Notes: generated by a model not told the origin, from the sequence alone. A stretch of DNA of 52,606 bases from Pelobacter sp. UBA6812 (GCA_002452265.1 DKEW01000061.1:41049-93654); one strand, 5' to 3'; counted from the first letter of the stretch, positions 22,817-32,929 are shown. Numbers and translations are program-made.

Positions 22817-25800
22817 TATTGCCTCGCATAATACTCCTGAAGAGGAACCACGTCAAGTTTTTCTCGCCCGAGGGATAAAACAGCGTCTACTGCAGCGATG
22901 ATACCTTCCAGAGTTGTGTAATAGGCAATGTTGTTCATGAGGGCCGTACGACGAATGGAATACGAATCGGCCACGGAGTGTGGTCCGAATGTCGTGTTGA
23001 ATACCATGGCGATTTCTTTGCTCTTAAGTGCATCAACGCAGTGAGGGCGACCTTCCTTGACTTTGTTGATGGCGGTAACCGGCAGACCGTTGGATTCCAG
23101 AAAGGCTGCGGTGCCGCGGGTCGCGACAAGATTGAAACCTCCTGCGACAAGACGCCGCGCAGGTTCGATGAAGGTTTGCTTGTCCCCATCTTTAAGGCTG
23201 ACAAACACATTGCCTTTGACAGGCAAATGAACACCAGCAGCCAACTGTGACTTGGCAAAAGCCTGGTAAAAGTTGGTGTCGATACCCATGACCTCGCCGG
23301 TCGATTTCATTTCGGGTCCGAGCAGCGTATCAACACCGGGGAATTTGACGAAAGGAAAGACTGCTTCTTTGACGGAAACGTAGGACGGAATAATTTCGTC
23401 GCGAATACCGAGTTCGTCCAGGGTCTTGCCCGCCATCACTTGTGCCGCCAATTTCGCCAGTTGCCGGTTGGTGGCTTTGGAAACAAAAGGTACCGTGCGG
23501 CTGGCTCGGGGGTTAACCTCCAGCAGATAAATGGTGTCGTCCTTGACCGCAAACTGGATATTCATCAACCCGACGACACCAAGCTCCAGTGCTAGTTCGC
23601 GGGTCTGACGACGGATTTCATCGACGATTGTGGGCTTAAGAGAAAACGGGGGCAGTGCACAAGCAGAATCGCCTGAATGAATACCGGCTTCTTCAATATG
23701 CTGCATAATGCCACCAATCACAACATCGCGGCCATCACTCAGTGCATCGACGTCAACCTCAATGGCATGCACAAGGAATTTGTCGACCAGGATCGGGTGA
23801 TCAGGCGAAGCCTGTACTGCGTTTTGCATATAACTACGCAGTGCATCGACGTGATAAACAATTTCCATGGCACGGCCACCGAGAACATATGACGGGCGGA
23901 CGACAACCGGATAACCGATCCTCTCGGCAATTTTTTCAGCTTCATCAAAAGACCGTGCCAAGCCATTGTCAGGCTGTAACAGGTTGAGCTTGAATAGCAA
24001 TGCCTGAAAACGCTCGCGGTCTTCGGCTCGGTCGATGGCATCGGGGGTCGTGCCGAGGATAGGTACGCCGGCCTGTTCAAGTGCTACGGCCAGCTTCAGA
24101 GGGGTCTGCCCACCGAACTGAACAATGACTCCGAGCGGCTTCTCGATATGCACGATCTCGAGAACATCTTCAAACGTCAGCGGTTCAAAGTAGAGACGAT
24201 CCGATGTGTCATAGTCGGTAGAAACCGTTTCAGGGTTGCAGTTGACCATAATGGTTTCATACCCGTCGGCTGCTAACGCCATGACTCCGTGTACACAACA
24301 GTAGTCGAATTCGATACCTTGACCTATGCGATTAGGACCGCCACCCAGGATCATGATCTTTTTACGATCGGTGGGCATGGCTTCGCATTCGGTTTCATAG
24401 GTCGAGTAGAGATATGGGGTGTGGGCAACGAATTCGGCACCGCAGGTATCGACGCGTTTATAAACCGGCCGGATACCGAAACTATGACGCAGTTGACGTA
24501 CTTCATCTTCGGTTTTCCCAAACAGTTGCGCAAGGCGTCGGTCGGAAAAACCGTTCTGTTTGGCATCGCGCAGCAAAGCGGGCCATTCGGCGTCGTCCAA
24601 AGGCAAATCAGCAAGCTTAACCAGGCCCTCTTCCATCTCAACAATCTGTTGAATCTGGAACAGAAACCAAGGATCGATGCGGGTCACTGAGTGAATCTGG
24701 GCAATGTCCATATTGGCGCGGAAGGCATCGGCGATAAACCAGATACGCTCCCAGTTAGGCACATGCAGCTTGGTATTGAGTAATTCCTGCTCGGCATCGC
24801 TAAGCGGCCGACCCCACTCCTGCGGTGAGCTGAACAGGCGGCTTTCGAAACCGTAAGAACCGATTTCCATGGAACGAAGGCCCTTTTGCAGACTTTCCTT
24901 GAAGGTCCGGCCAATGGACATGGCTTCGCCCACGGATTTCATCTGGGTGGTAAGGGTGCTGTCAGCCTGAGGAAATTTTTCAAAGGTGAAACGCGGGATT
25001 TTGGTAACCACGTAGTCGATCGTTGGTTCAAAGGATGCGAAAGTCTCCCGGGTGATATCGTTCGGGATTTCATCGAGAGTGTAACCAATCGACAGTTTGG
25101 CTGCAATTTTGGCGATAGGGAAACCTGTGGCCTTCGAGGCCAGAGCCGAAGAACGCGACACTCGAGGGTTCATTTCGATGACCGCCAGACGGCCGTCGAT
25201 AGGATTAATGCCGAACTGGATATTGGAACCCCCGGTGTCAACACCGATTTCACGGATGATCTTTATAGAGGCATCTCGCAGGATCTGGTATTCCTTATCG
25301 GTCAGGGTCTGAGCCGGGGCAACGGTAATGGAGTCGCCGGTATGCACGCCCATGGCATCAAAGTTTTCGATGGAACAGATGATCACCACATTATCGGCCG
25401 TGTCGCGCATGACCTCGAGTTCGAACTCTTTCCAGCCGATAATCGATTCTTCGATCAGGATTTCATTGGTAGGAGATGCGTCGATGCCGGCCAAAGCCAT
25501 GGCCTCGTATTCTTCGCGGTTGTAGGCGATACCGCCGCCGCTTCCGCCCATGGTGAAGGACGGCCTGATAATGGCGGGGAACCCTACCGATTCGATAATC
25601 TCCATCGCCTCTTCGTAACTGTGGGCCAATCCGGAGCGCGGCACATCAACACCAATCTTGGCCATAGCTTGCTTAAACAAGGTACGGTCTTCGGCCTTTT
25701 CGATCGCATCGAGGCTGGCGCCGATCAGTTCGACACCATAGCGTTCCAGTACCCCGTTTTTGGCTACCGCGACAGCGGTATTAAGAGCTGTCTGACCGCC

Positions 25801-26070
25801 AAGGGTGGGAAGGATAGCGTCCGGGCGCTCTTTTTCTATGATTTTTTCAAGAACTTCCGGAGTAACCGGTTCGACATAGGTCCGGTCTGCAGTCTCCGGA
25901 TCGGTCATGATGGTGGCCGGGTTGGAGTTCAGCAGGATGACGGTGTACCCTTCTTCCTTGAGTGCCTTACAGGCCTGGGTTCCGGAATAGTCGAATTCGC
26001 AGGCCTGCCCGATGATGATGGGTCCGGCGCCAATAATCAGAATTTTCTGAATATCTGTTCTTTTGGGCAT
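22816..26070 (-). CDS. carB: Carbamoyl-phosphate synthase, large subunit
   Basis: This 1084-residue protein has two homologous ATP-grasp halves. The first runs to about residue 400 (ILIIGAGPIIIGQACEFDYSG; RPSFTMGGSGGG). The second spans about 550-935 (MILGGGPNRIGQGIEFDYC; VRPSYVLGGRAMEIV). An oligomerisation part lies between them, and the C-terminal allosteric domain is where UMP or ornithine would bind in E. coli. It makes carbamoyl phosphate with CarA for pyrimidine and arginine synthesis. As the last gene of the pyr operon it is 78 bases after carA. Confidence 0.98.
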   Translation of the reverse strand: MPKRTDIQKILIIGAGPIIIGQACEFDYSGTQACKALKEEGYTVILLNSNPATIMTDPETADRTYVEPVTPEVLEKIIEKERPDAILPTLGGQTALNTAVAVAKNGVLERYGVELIGASLDAIEKAEDRTLFKQAMAKIGVDVPRSGLAHSYEEAMEIIESVGFPAIIRPSFTMGGSGGGIAYNREEYEAMALAGIDASPTNEILIEESIIGWKEFELEVMRDTADNVVIICSIENFDAMGVHTGDSITVAPAQTLTDKEYQILRDASIKIIREIGVDTGGSNIQFGINPIDGRLAVIEMNPRVSRSSALASKATGFPIAKIAAKLSIGYTLDEIPNDITRETFASFEPTIDYVVTKIPRFTFEKFPQADSTLTTQMKSVGEAMSIGRTFKESLQKGLRSMEIGSYGFESRLFSSPQEWGRPLSDAEQELLNTKLHVPNWERIWFIADAFRANMDIAQIHSVTRIDPWFLFQIQQIVEMEEGLVKLADLPLDDAEWPALLRDAKQNGFSDRRLAQLFGKTEDEVRQLRHSFGIRPVYKRVDTCGAEFVAHTPYLYSTYETECEAMPTDRKKIMILGGGPNRIGQGIEFDYCCVHGVMALAADGYETIMVNCNPETVSTDYDTSDRLYFEPLTFEDVLEIVHIEKPLGVIVQFGGQTPLKLAVALEQAGVPILGTTPDAIDRAEDRERFQALLFKLNLLQPDNGLARSFDEAEKIAERIGYPVVVRPSYVLGGRAMEIVYHVDALRSYMQNAVQASPDHPILVDKFLVHAIEVDVDALSDGRDVVIGGIMQHIEEAGIHSGDSACALPPFSLKPTIVDEIRRQTRELALELGVVGLMNIQFAVKDDTIYLLEVNPRASRTVPFVSKATNRQLAKLAAQVMAGKTLDELGIRDEIIPSYVSVKEAVFPFVKFPGVDTLLGPEMKSTGEVMGIDTNFYQAFAKSQLAAGVHLPVKGNVFVSLKDGDKQTFIEPARRLVAGGFNLVATRGTAAFLESNGLPVTAINKVKEGRPHCVDALKSKEIAMVFNTTFGPHSVADSYSIRRTALMNNIAYYTTLEGIIAAVDAVLSLGREKLDVVPLQEYYARQ

Positions 26071-26148
26071 TGTTTTTCCTTCACTGATCCTGAAGCCCCG
26101 CAGGGCGGCAATATTTTACAGGCTTAAGCAATCCTTCAACTGGCCCTG

Positions 26149-27276
26149 TCAGACCAGGCTTTTGCGATGTTTGTCCATTAAAGCGGCAAAGCGGTCGAAC
26201 AGATAGCGTGCATCGTGCGGTCCGGGAGAAGCTTCCGGATGGTACTGCACGGAAAACGCCGGAACCTGGCAATGTTCCAACCCTTCAATCGTATTGTCAT
26301 TGAGGTTGATATGAGTCAGTACGGCTGCGTCCTTGATGGCATCGCCATCAACGGCGAAACCGTGGTTCTGAGAGGTGATTTCAACCTGCCCTTCACTTTT
26401 GCGCTGCACAGGCTGGTTTCCGCCTCGATGGCCGAATTTCAGTTTGTAGGTCCGGCCGCCAAGGGCAAGCGCCAGAAGTTGATGGCCTAGGCAGATACCA
26501 AAGATAGGCACCTTGCCAAGCAGTTGTCGAATGTTTTCCTGTGCGTATACAACCGGTTCCGGGTCGCCGGGGCCGTTGCTGAGGAATACGCCATCAGGTT
26601 TCATAGCCAGAACCTCTGAAGCGGGTGTGGAGGCGGGCACCACGGTAACATCGCAACCGATGGACACCAAGTTTCGCAGAATATTGCGCTTGATGCCGAA
26701 ATCGTAGGCTATCACCTTATAGCGCATTTCGCCGGCTTGCTGATAACCTTCACCGAGCTTCCAGGGCCCTTCGGTCCAATGGTAAGCTTCTTTGCAGGTA
26801 ACTTCCTGTACCAGGTCGTGGCCCACTATCGATGGTGCCTTGCGTGCTTTTTGAACTAAGGATGCCGGGTCGAGATCGATGGACGAAATAATGCCGGTCT
26901 GGGCGCCGTTATCACGGATGTGGCGCACCAGGGAGCGGGTGTCAATGCCCTGAATGCCGACGATGTTATTTTGTTTCAGATAGTCGTCGAGGGTCATCGT
27001 GCTGCGCCAGTTGCTGGGGTAAGGACAGGCCTCTTTGACAATGAATCCGGACAGATGCGGACGGCCGGATTCAACATCCTCCGGATTGATTCCACAGTTA
27101 CCTATCAAGGGATAGGTCATGGTCACGATCTCGCCACAATAGGAGGGATCAGTCAGAATTTCCTGATAGCCGGTCATGCTGGTATTAAAAACCACCTCGC
27201 CGGTAACTTCCCCTCGGGCGCCGAATGCTTTGCCGATAAAAACCCTGCCATCGGCAAGGGCTAGAATTGCTTTCAT
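26149..27276 (-). CDS. carA: Carbamoyl-phosphate synthase, small subunit (glutaminase)
   Basis: This 375-residue protein has the N-terminal CPSase small-chain domain (VFNTSMTGYQEILTDPSY) and a class I glutamine amidotransferase domain with the nucleophile Cys in FGICLGHQLLALALG and the His/Glu of YHPEASPGPHD. It hydrolyses glutamine and channels ammonia to CarB. It is the fourth gene of the pyr operon, about 100 bases after pyrC. A small GC hairpin in that gap may modulate expression. Confidence 0.98.
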   Translation of the reverse strand: MKAILALADGRVFIGKAFGARGEVTGEVVFNTSMTGYQEILTDPSYCGEIVTMTYPLIGNCGINPEDVESGRPHLSGFIVKEACPYPSNWRSTMTLDDYLKQNNIVGIQGIDTRSLVRHIRDNGAQTGIISSIDLDPASLVQKARKAPSIVGHDLVQEVTCKEAYHWTEGPWKLGEGYQQAGEMRYKVIAYDFGIKRNILRNLVSIGCDVTVVPASTPASEVLAMKPDGVFLSNGPGDPEPVVYAQENIRQLLGKVPIFGICLGHQLLALALGGRTYKLKFGHRGGNQPVQRKSEGQVEITSQNHGFAVDGDAIKDAAVLTHINLNDNTIEGLEHCQVPAFSVQYHPEASPGPHDARYLFDRFAALMDKHRKSLV

Positions 27277-27377
27277 GGGGCCTTACTCCTTACAGTTCTA
27301 AGATACTTTCAACTCTGTCAAATCTTCATGCAGTCGACGGCGCGGTCTTGCGGTTGCGCCGCCATGTTTCACTCTAT

Positions 27378-28652
27378 TTATGATCGCCGATGGGTTATGC
27401 GGCCATCAACGATGGTAAAGGCAGCCAGGCCTTTGAGTTTCCATCCCTCAAAAGGCGTATTTTTACTGCGCGATTGCCCCGCTTCAGGATCCATGGTCCA
27501 TTTGGCCTCGGGATCAATAATGGTTACGTCAGCCGGTCGGCCGACCTCCAAGGTACCTCCAGGTAAGCTTAAGGCTCTGGCGGGACCGATAGTCAGACAG
27601 GCAATAGCGTCAGACAGGGGCATCACCCCCTCCTCAACCAGACGCAAGGTCAGCGGCAGCGCAGTTTCGAGGCCGATGATACCGTTGTACGCAAGATTGA
27701 ATTCTACATTTTTCTCATCGGGATGATGAGGGGCATGATCAGTAGCAATAACGCTCAGGGTGCCATCGGCAAGACCGTCGCGAATGGCAGCGAGATCATC
27801 GCTTGTTCGCAACGGTGGATTCATTTTGGCCTGGGTGTTGTATCCGCGCACGGCATCTTCCGTAAGCGTAAAATAATGCGGGGCCGTTTCGGCGGTGACG
27901 CGGACCCCCCTTGCCTTGGCCGCGCGGATAAACTCAACCGCACCGCGCGTTGAAACATGAGCCACGTGCAAGCGTGCGCCGGTATATTCGGCGAGCATGA
28001 CATCGCGGGCCACAGCAGCTACTTCGGCGACCCAGGGAATGCCGCGAAGTCCAAGTTCGGTAGCGACAAAACCATCGTTCATTACACCGTCGCCAACGAG
28101 GGAAAGGTCTTCTGCGTGGCTGATAAGCGGCAGATCGAATGATTTGGCGTACTCCAGGGCGCGGCGCATGATCTCGCCATTGGCCACGGGATGACCATCG
28201 TCGGTTGCCGCTACGCAGCCGGCACATTTCATGTCCCCCATTTCAGCGAGGGACTCGCCCTTTAACCCCTTGGTAATAGCCCCGACCGGATAGACTTTTG
28301 TGTGTCCGACTTCCGCGGCTTTTTGCTTGATATATTGCGTGGTTACTTTATTGTCGTTGACCGGCGAAGTATTGGGCATGCATGCAACAGCGGTAAAGCC
28401 GCCGGCTGCCGCAGCCCTGGTACCGGATTCGATATCTTCCTTGTATTCGAATCCAGGATCGCGCAGGTGCACATGGATATCGATGAGTCCCGGAACAACC
28501 AGACATCCTTTTGCATCGATGCGTTCAGCATCGTTTGCCTCAATACCAGCCGCGATTTTGCTGATGCGATCATTTTCGATCAAAACATCAAAATTTCCGT
28601 CTATGCCATGCGCCGGGTCAAGAACCCGTCCATTCGTAATCAGAATTTTCAT
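27378..28652 (-). CDS. pyrC: Dihydroorotase, class I
   Basis: This 424-residue amidohydrolase has the zinc motif DIHVHLRDPG, the segment ACMPNTSPVND and ATDHAPHHPDEK. All metal ligands seem present, so it should be active, not the inactive PyrC' form that some ATCase complexes carry. It cyclises carbamoyl aspartate. It lies 26 bases after pyrB. Confidence 0.97.
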   Translation of the reverse strand: MKILITNGRVLDPAHGIDGNFDVLIENDRISKIAAGIEANDAERIDAKGCLVVPGLIDIHVHLRDPGFEYKEDIESGTRAAAAGGFTAVACMPNTSPVNDNKVTTQYIKQKAAEVGHTKVYPVGAITKGLKGESLAEMGDMKCAGCVAATDDGHPVANGEIMRRALEYAKSFDLPLISHAEDLSLVGDGVMNDGFVATELGLRGIPWVAEVAAVARDVMLAEYTGARLHVAHVSTRGAVEFIRAAKARGVRVTAETAPHYFTLTEDAVRGYNTQAKMNPPLRTSDDLAAIRDGLADGTLSVIATDHAPHHPDEKNVEFNLAYNGIIGLETALPLTLRLVEEGVMPLSDAIACLTIGPARALSLPGGTLEVGRPADVTIIDPEAKWTMDPEAGQSRSKNTPFEGWKLKGLAAFTIVDGRITHRRS

Positions 28653-28678
28653 TGTTCCCCCTCTTTGAGCAAGAGTGC

Positions 28679-29620
28679 TTACTGGGCCGATTGATCAAGT
28701 TTGTCGCCGCCGGAAACGAGATAAAGCAGTGCCATGCGAACCGCAACACCGTTTTCGACTTGGTCCAGAATGACATTTTGAGGTCCGTCCGCAACGACCG
28801 AAGAAATCTCCACTCCACGATTCATGGGCCCGGGGTGCATGACGATAGCATCCGGTTTTGCCAACTTGAGCCTTTCGGGGTTGATGCCATAAAACATGGC
28901 ATATTCCCGCAGCGACGGAAGCATGGTTTTACCCTGCCGTTCCTGTTGAATACGCAGCGTCATAACAACATCCGCACCTGTTACAGCATCATCGACACTG
29001 TTGAAAACCTTTGCCCCTAGACGTTCGATGCCGGGGGGCAACATGGTTCCGGGACCGCATAACCGAACTTCGGCACCAAGCTTGACAAGAGCATAGACGT
29101 TCGAGCGAGCCACCCTGCTATGCGTGATATCACCGATAATGGCGACGATAAGGCCATCTATGCGACCCTTTGCCTGACGCATGGTCAGGAGGTCTAACAA
29201 TGCTTGACTGGGGTGCTCATGCGCACCGTCGCCGGCATTAATGACAGAAAAGTCACAGCGCTCGGCAAGATAGTGGGGAGCGCCTGAGCAAGAATGTCGC
29301 ATAACGATAATATCGGGTTTCATGGCTTCAAGATTTCTGGCTGTATCTTCAAGGGTTTCACCCTTGACTACGGCAGAAGTCGATGCACTGATATTCACCG
29401 TATCGGCGGAAAGTCGCTTACCCGCTATTTCAAAAGATGTACGGGTACGCGTACTTGCTTCGAAGAAAACATTGATGACGGTCTTCCCTCGTAGCGTCGG
29501 TACCTTTTTAATAGGCCGCAGGCTGATTTCCTTGAAACTTTCGGCGGTGTCCAGAATAAGGGTTATATCCTCTGCGGACAACTGCTCGATACCAAGAATA
29601 TGCTTGTGATTAAACGCCAT
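28679..29620 (-). CDS. pyrB: Aspartate carbamoyltransferase, catalytic subunit
   Basis: This 313-residue protein has the carbamoyl-phosphate loop FEASTRTRTSFE, DGAHEHPSQALLD, GDITHSRVARSN, and VMHPGPMNRGVEI near the C-terminus. It joins carbamoyl phosphate to aspartate. The start at 29620 (MAFNHKHILG, GGGAG upstream) is preferred to an ATG 13 codons earlier. No pyrI regulatory subunit gene is present, in line with PyrR control. Confidence 0.97.
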   Translation of the reverse strand: MAFNHKHILGIEQLSAEDITLILDTAESFKEISLRPIKKVPTLRGKTVINVFFEASTRTRTSFEIAGKRLSADTVNISASTSAVVKGETLEDTARNLEAMKPDIIVMRHSCSGAPHYLAERCDFSVINAGDGAHEHPSQALLDLLTMRQAKGRIDGLIVAIIGDITHSRVARSNVYALVKLGAEVRLCGPGTMLPPGIERLGAKVFNSVDDAVTGADVVMTLRIQQERQGKTMLPSLREYAMFYGINPERLKLAKPDAIVMHPGPMNRGVEISSVVADGPQNVILDQVENGVAVRMALLYLVSGGDKLDQSAQ

Positions 29621-29707
29621 GCCGCATCTCCCGATTTTGGTAAAATACCACTGATTCAAATAGTTAAGACTAAAAAGGTAACCTTGATACGCAGGTTTGA
29701 CTGGCCG

Positions 29708-30244
29708 TCAAGGTTTGCTAAGAACAACTTCGACAGGCAGTTGCTTATCATCGAAGTGCACCATGACCTGTTCACTTGCAGCAGTGGGAACGTTGCGTCC
29801 GACAAAATCAGGTCGGATAGGAAGTTCCCTGTGTCCCCGGTCAATCAGGACAGCCAACTGGATATTTCTGGGGCGGCCGATGTCCATCAAGGCATCCATG
29901 GCAGCACGTATGGTGCGCCCGGTATAAAGTACATCATCCACCAGAATGATGCGCTTGCCATCGAGGGGAAACGGAATATCTGTCTTGCCCACTGGCAGGC
30001 TGCCACGTGAAGCGAGGTCATCGCGGTACATGGTGATATCAACGGTCCCAAGGGGGATGGTGACCCCTTCAATATCCTGCAATCGTTTTTGTAGGTACAG
30101 GGCCAAATGATCTCCACCGGTGCGAATTCCAACCAAAACCACATTTTCGGTTCCGTGATTGTGCTCCAGAATTTCATGGGCGATACGCGTCAGAGCCCTG
30201 CTTATGGCCGCTTCATCCAGAATGATGGTTTCACTTTTTCCCAT
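29708..30244 (-). CDS. pyrR: PyrR bifunctional regulator / uracil phosphoribosyltransferase
   Basis: This 178-residue protein has the PRPP-binding motif ILVDDVLYTGRTIRAAMDAL, the hood region and RPDFVGRNVPT. It binds pyr mRNA when UMP is high and promotes termination; most PyrR proteins also have uracil phosphoribosyltransferase activity. It is the first gene of the pyr operon. Its own leader holds the target loop and a terminator, so it controls itself and the four downstream genes. Confidence 0.97.
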   Translation of the reverse strand: MGKSETIILDEAAISRALTRIAHEILEHNHGTENVVLVGIRTGGDHLALYLQKRLQDIEGVTIPLGTVDITMYRDDLASRGSLPVGKTDIPFPLDGKRIILVDDVLYTGRTIRAAMDALMDIGRPRNIQLAVLIDRGHRELPIRPDFVGRNVPTAASEQVMVHFDDKQLPVEVVLSKP

Positions 30245-30268
30245 TCGACAACCCCCCGGATTCTAGAT

Positions 30269-30304
30269 AAAAAAAAGGTATCCTCTCTTTCGGGAGAAGA
30301 TACC
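30269..30304 (-). terminator. Attenuator terminator in the pyr operon leader
   Basis: On the minus strand GGTATC...GATACC with an inner CTCCC/GAGAG stem is followed by eight T (30269-30276). It lies 25 bp before the pyrR start and after the promoter, so it acts within the leader. Its 5' arm CTTCTCC can instead pair with GGAGAGG of the PyrR loop, the expected antiterminator. Confidence 0.85.
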
Positions 30305-30354
30305 CGGACGTGACTAATCTGCATTTTTGTTCAATTCTTATGATCACCCTTGCT

Positions 30355-30368
30355 AACCTCTCCGGATT
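30355..30368 (-). promoter_or_regulatory. PyrR-binding loop (anti-antiterminator) in the pyr leader
   Basis: The minus strand reads AATCCGGAGAGGTT, a full match to the PyrR RNA consensus ARUCCNGNGAGGYU, and is flanked by a CCTT...AAGG stem. PyrR-UMP binding here would keep GGAGAGG from pairing with the terminator arm and so cause termination. Confidence 0.85.
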
Positions 30369-30409
30369 AACTTAAAAGGCCTCATGACCGCTGTCGATAA
30401 ATCCGCAAA

Positions 30410-30438
30410 ATTATACAGAGGGAAGACATTCTTGTCAA
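30410..30438 (-). promoter_or_regulatory. Consensus sigma-70 promoter of the pyr operon
   Basis: The minus strand has TTGACA (30433-30438), 17 bp, TATAAT (30410-30415), a perfect match to both hexamers and spacing. The start near 30403 gives a leader of about 160 nt. Confidence 0.92.
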
Positions 30439-30464
30439 ACATAAATCAGGCAAACATAGTGTGT

Positions 30465-31124
30465 TTATTTGATGGTCCGCCCTATGCGACTCCACCTCGG
30501 GCGATTGTTTGTGCTATCCCAAGACCAATATTTAATGAAGGCAAGACCTTTGATTTTTGATTTATCGACAAATCCCCAGAAACGGCTATCGAAAGATCGA
30601 TCCCGATTGTCTCCCATGACAAAATAGTGCCCCTGTGGGACCTTTACCGGTGACAGGTTGTCACGTCTCTCATCGTCAGAAAAGGTCGGCCCTTTATGAA
30701 CTTCTTGCGGCAGAACCACCGCTTCGTTGTTAATATAAACCACCTTGTTGCGGACTTCAACGACATCACCGGGAACGCCGATAACGCGCTTGATGAAATC
30801 GCGACGCTTGTAAAACGGCAACTCGGCATCCATGGGAAACTCAAAAACGATAACATCTCCGCGCTGCGGACTACGCAACACCAGGAATCGATCATCGGAC
30901 CAGGGCAGATGCGAGCCATAAATAAATTTATTGACCAGCAGGTGGTCGCCAATCAGTAGCGTATCTTCCATTGACCCCGAAGGGATTTTAAACGCCTGAA
31001 ACAGAAAAGTTCTGATAATCAGAGCCAAAATCAAGGCAACGCCGATTGCTTCACCCCATTCTCGATACCAAGGTTTTCCGCTGGTTTTTTCGAGCAAAGC
31101 TCTGGCTGAATCATGTTTGGACAT
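30465..31124 (-). CDS. lepB: Signal peptidase I
   Basis: This 219-residue protein has one N-terminal transmembrane helix (GVALILALIIRTFLFQ), the catalytic Ser in KIPSGSMEDTL, the catalytic Lys in RRDFIKRVIGVPGD and the box GDNRDRSFDSRFWG. It cleaves signal peptides at the outer face of the inner membrane. The start at 31124 follows AAAGGA; an ATG three codons earlier overlaps the lepA stop. The lepA-lepB order is conserved in many bacteria. Confidence 0.96.
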   Translation of the reverse strand: MSKHDSARALLEKTSGKPWYREWGEAIGVALILALIIRTFLFQAFKIPSGSMEDTLLIGDHLLVNKFIYGSHLPWSDDRFLVLRSPQRGDVIVFEFPMDAELPFYKRRDFIKRVIGVPGDVVEVRNKVVYINNEAVVLPQEVHKGPTFSDDERRDNLSPVKVPQGHYFVMGDNRDRSFDSRFWGFVDKSKIKGLAFIKYWSWDSTNNRPRWSRIGRTIK

Positions 31125-31129
31125 GAATG

Positions 31130-32929
31130 TCATTCCTTTACTTTTAGGATGGCAAGAAAAGCTTCTTGCGGCAATTCAACGTTACCAACCTGCTTCATGC
31201 GCTTCTTGCCTTCTTTTTGCTTCTCTAGAAGTTTGCGCTTGCGAGTGATGTCTCCACCGTAGCATTTGGCAGTTACGTCTTTACGCAAAGCCTTGACGGT
31301 GGCGCGAGCCACAATCTTGGTACCTATGGCAGCTTGAATAGCAACTTCGAATTGCTGCCTTGGAATAAAGTCCTTCATTTTCTCAACCAGATCACGTCCT
31401 CGTGGTTGAGATTTATCCCGATGCACAATAAGGGACAGAGCGTCGACAACTTCACCGTTAATAAGGAGGTTAAGTCGAACGAGATCGCTGGGCCGATAAT
31501 CAAGGAAGTCGTAATCCAAAGAGGCATATCCTCGACTGACGGTTTTGAGACGATCGTAAAAATCGAGAACGATTTCGTTAAGTGGCAATTCGTAAACGAC
31601 CATCACCCGATTAGAAGTCAGGTATTTGATCTCACGCTGTATGCCGCGCTTTTCTTCGCACAAGGCAAGCACGCCACCGACATATTCATTCGGAACATGG
31701 ACTGCTGCCACAATGAACGGTTCAAGGATGCGGTCGATGTGTTGCACCTCGGGTAATTTGTTGGCGCTATCGACGATCAACTCTTCGCCCTTGGTCGTGA
31801 TGACTCGGTAGCGAACGGTGGGCGCGGTGGTAATCAACTCCATGTTGAATTCGCGCTCTAGCCGCTCCTGTATAATCTCCATGTGAAGCAGTCCGAGAAA
31901 ACCACAGCGGAAGCCGAAGCCCAATGCCAAAGAGTTTTCCGGTTCGAATGAAAAGGAAGAGTCATTCAGGCGCAATTTTTCCATGGCATCGCGTAAAGCG
32001 TCGTATTCCCCACTGTCAATAGGATACAGGCCGGAATAGACCATGGGCTTAACTTCTTTGAAACCTTCCAGCGGTGTTTCTGCGGGTTTGTGAAAATGGG
32101 TAACCGTATCGCCTACCTTGGCATCTTGCAGCACTTTTATGCCGGCAATAACAAAACCTACCTCCCCTGCCGCCATTTCCTGAAACTCGACCGGGTGGGG
32201 ACTGAAGGCCCCTAACTTCAATACTTCATGGCTACGCCCGCTCGCCATTAGCTTGATCTTGTCGCCTTTTTTAAGGGTGCCCTCGAAAATCCGAACCAGC
32301 ATGATGACGCCCTGATAAGAGTCGTACCACGAGTCGAAAATCAGTGCTTTCAATGGAGCCTGAGCGTCGCCAGCAGGAGGCGGCACCTTGGCGACGATGG
32401 CTTCGAGAATTTCGTGAATTCCGATGCCTTCTTTGGCGCTGGCCTCAACGGCATCAGAAGCGTCCAAGCCGATAATTTCCTCGATCTCCTGCTTGATCCG
32501 CTCAGGTTCGGCACCGGGAAGGTCGATCTTGTTGAGCACCGGAAACACTTCCAGGTTCTGATCTATGGCCAGATACACATTGGCCAAAGTCTGGGCCTCA
32601 ACACCTTGAGATGCGTCAACGACCAGCAACCCTCCTTCGCAGGCCGCCAGCGAACGACTCACTTCATAGCTGAAATCTACGTGTCCAGGGGTGTCGATAA
32701 GATTAAGGACGTAATCCTTGCCGTCATCCGCGCGGTATTTTAGACGCACAGCCTGGGCTTTAATCGTAATGCCACGTTCTCTTTCCAGGTCTAGCTTGTC
32801 AAGAAACTGGTTAGTTTTCTCGCGATCGGTAAGGGCTCCGGTCGTCTCGAGAAGACGATCCGCCAGAGTGGATTTGCCGTGATCAATATGCGCAATAATG
32901 GAAAAATTTCGAATCCTGCTGCGGTCCAT
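31130..32929 (-). CDS. lepA: Elongation factor 4 (LepA)
   Basis: This 599-residue GTPase starts MDRSRIRNFSIIAHIDHGKS and shows the G1 HIDHGKS, G3 DTPGHVDF and G4 NKIDLPGA motifs, EF-G-like domains and the LepA-specific C-terminus (CYGGDITRKRKLLEKQKEGK). It back-translocates or rescues ribosomes and aids 30S biogenesis. It ends a few bases before lepB. Confidence 0.98.
   Translation of the reverse strand: MDRSRIRNFSIIAHIDHGKSTLADRLLETTGALTDREKTNQFLDKLDLERERGITIKAQAVRLKYRADDGKDYVLNLIDTPGHVDFSYEVSRSLAACEGGLLVVDASQGVEAQTLANVYLAIDQNLEVFPVLNKIDLPGAEPERIKQEIEEIIGLDASDAVEASAKEGIGIHEILEAIVAKVPPPAGDAQAPLKALIFDSWYDSYQGVIMLVRIFEGTLKKGDKIKLMASGRSHEVLKLGAFSPHPVEFQEMAAGEVGFVIAGIKVLQDAKVGDTVTHFHKPAETPLEGFKEVKPMVYSGLYPIDSGEYDALRDAMEKLRLNDSSFSFEPENSLALGFGFRCGFLGLLHMEIIQERLEREFNMELITTAPTVRYRVITTKGEELIVDSANKLPEVQHIDRILEPFIVAAVHVPNEYVGGVLALCEEKRGIQREIKYLTSNRVMVVYELPLNEIVLDFYDRLKTVSRGYASLDYDFLDYRPSDLVRLNLLINGEVVDALSLIVHRDKSQPRGRDLVEKMKDFIPRQQFEVAIQAAIGTKIVARATVKALRKDVTAKCYGGDITRKRKLLEKQKEGKKRMKQVGNVELPQEAFLAILKVKE

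Noticed and set aside
24886..26127. Open frame of 413 codons opposite carB
   Set aside because: carB is complete with both ATP-grasp halves; the antisense frame shows no recognisable domain.
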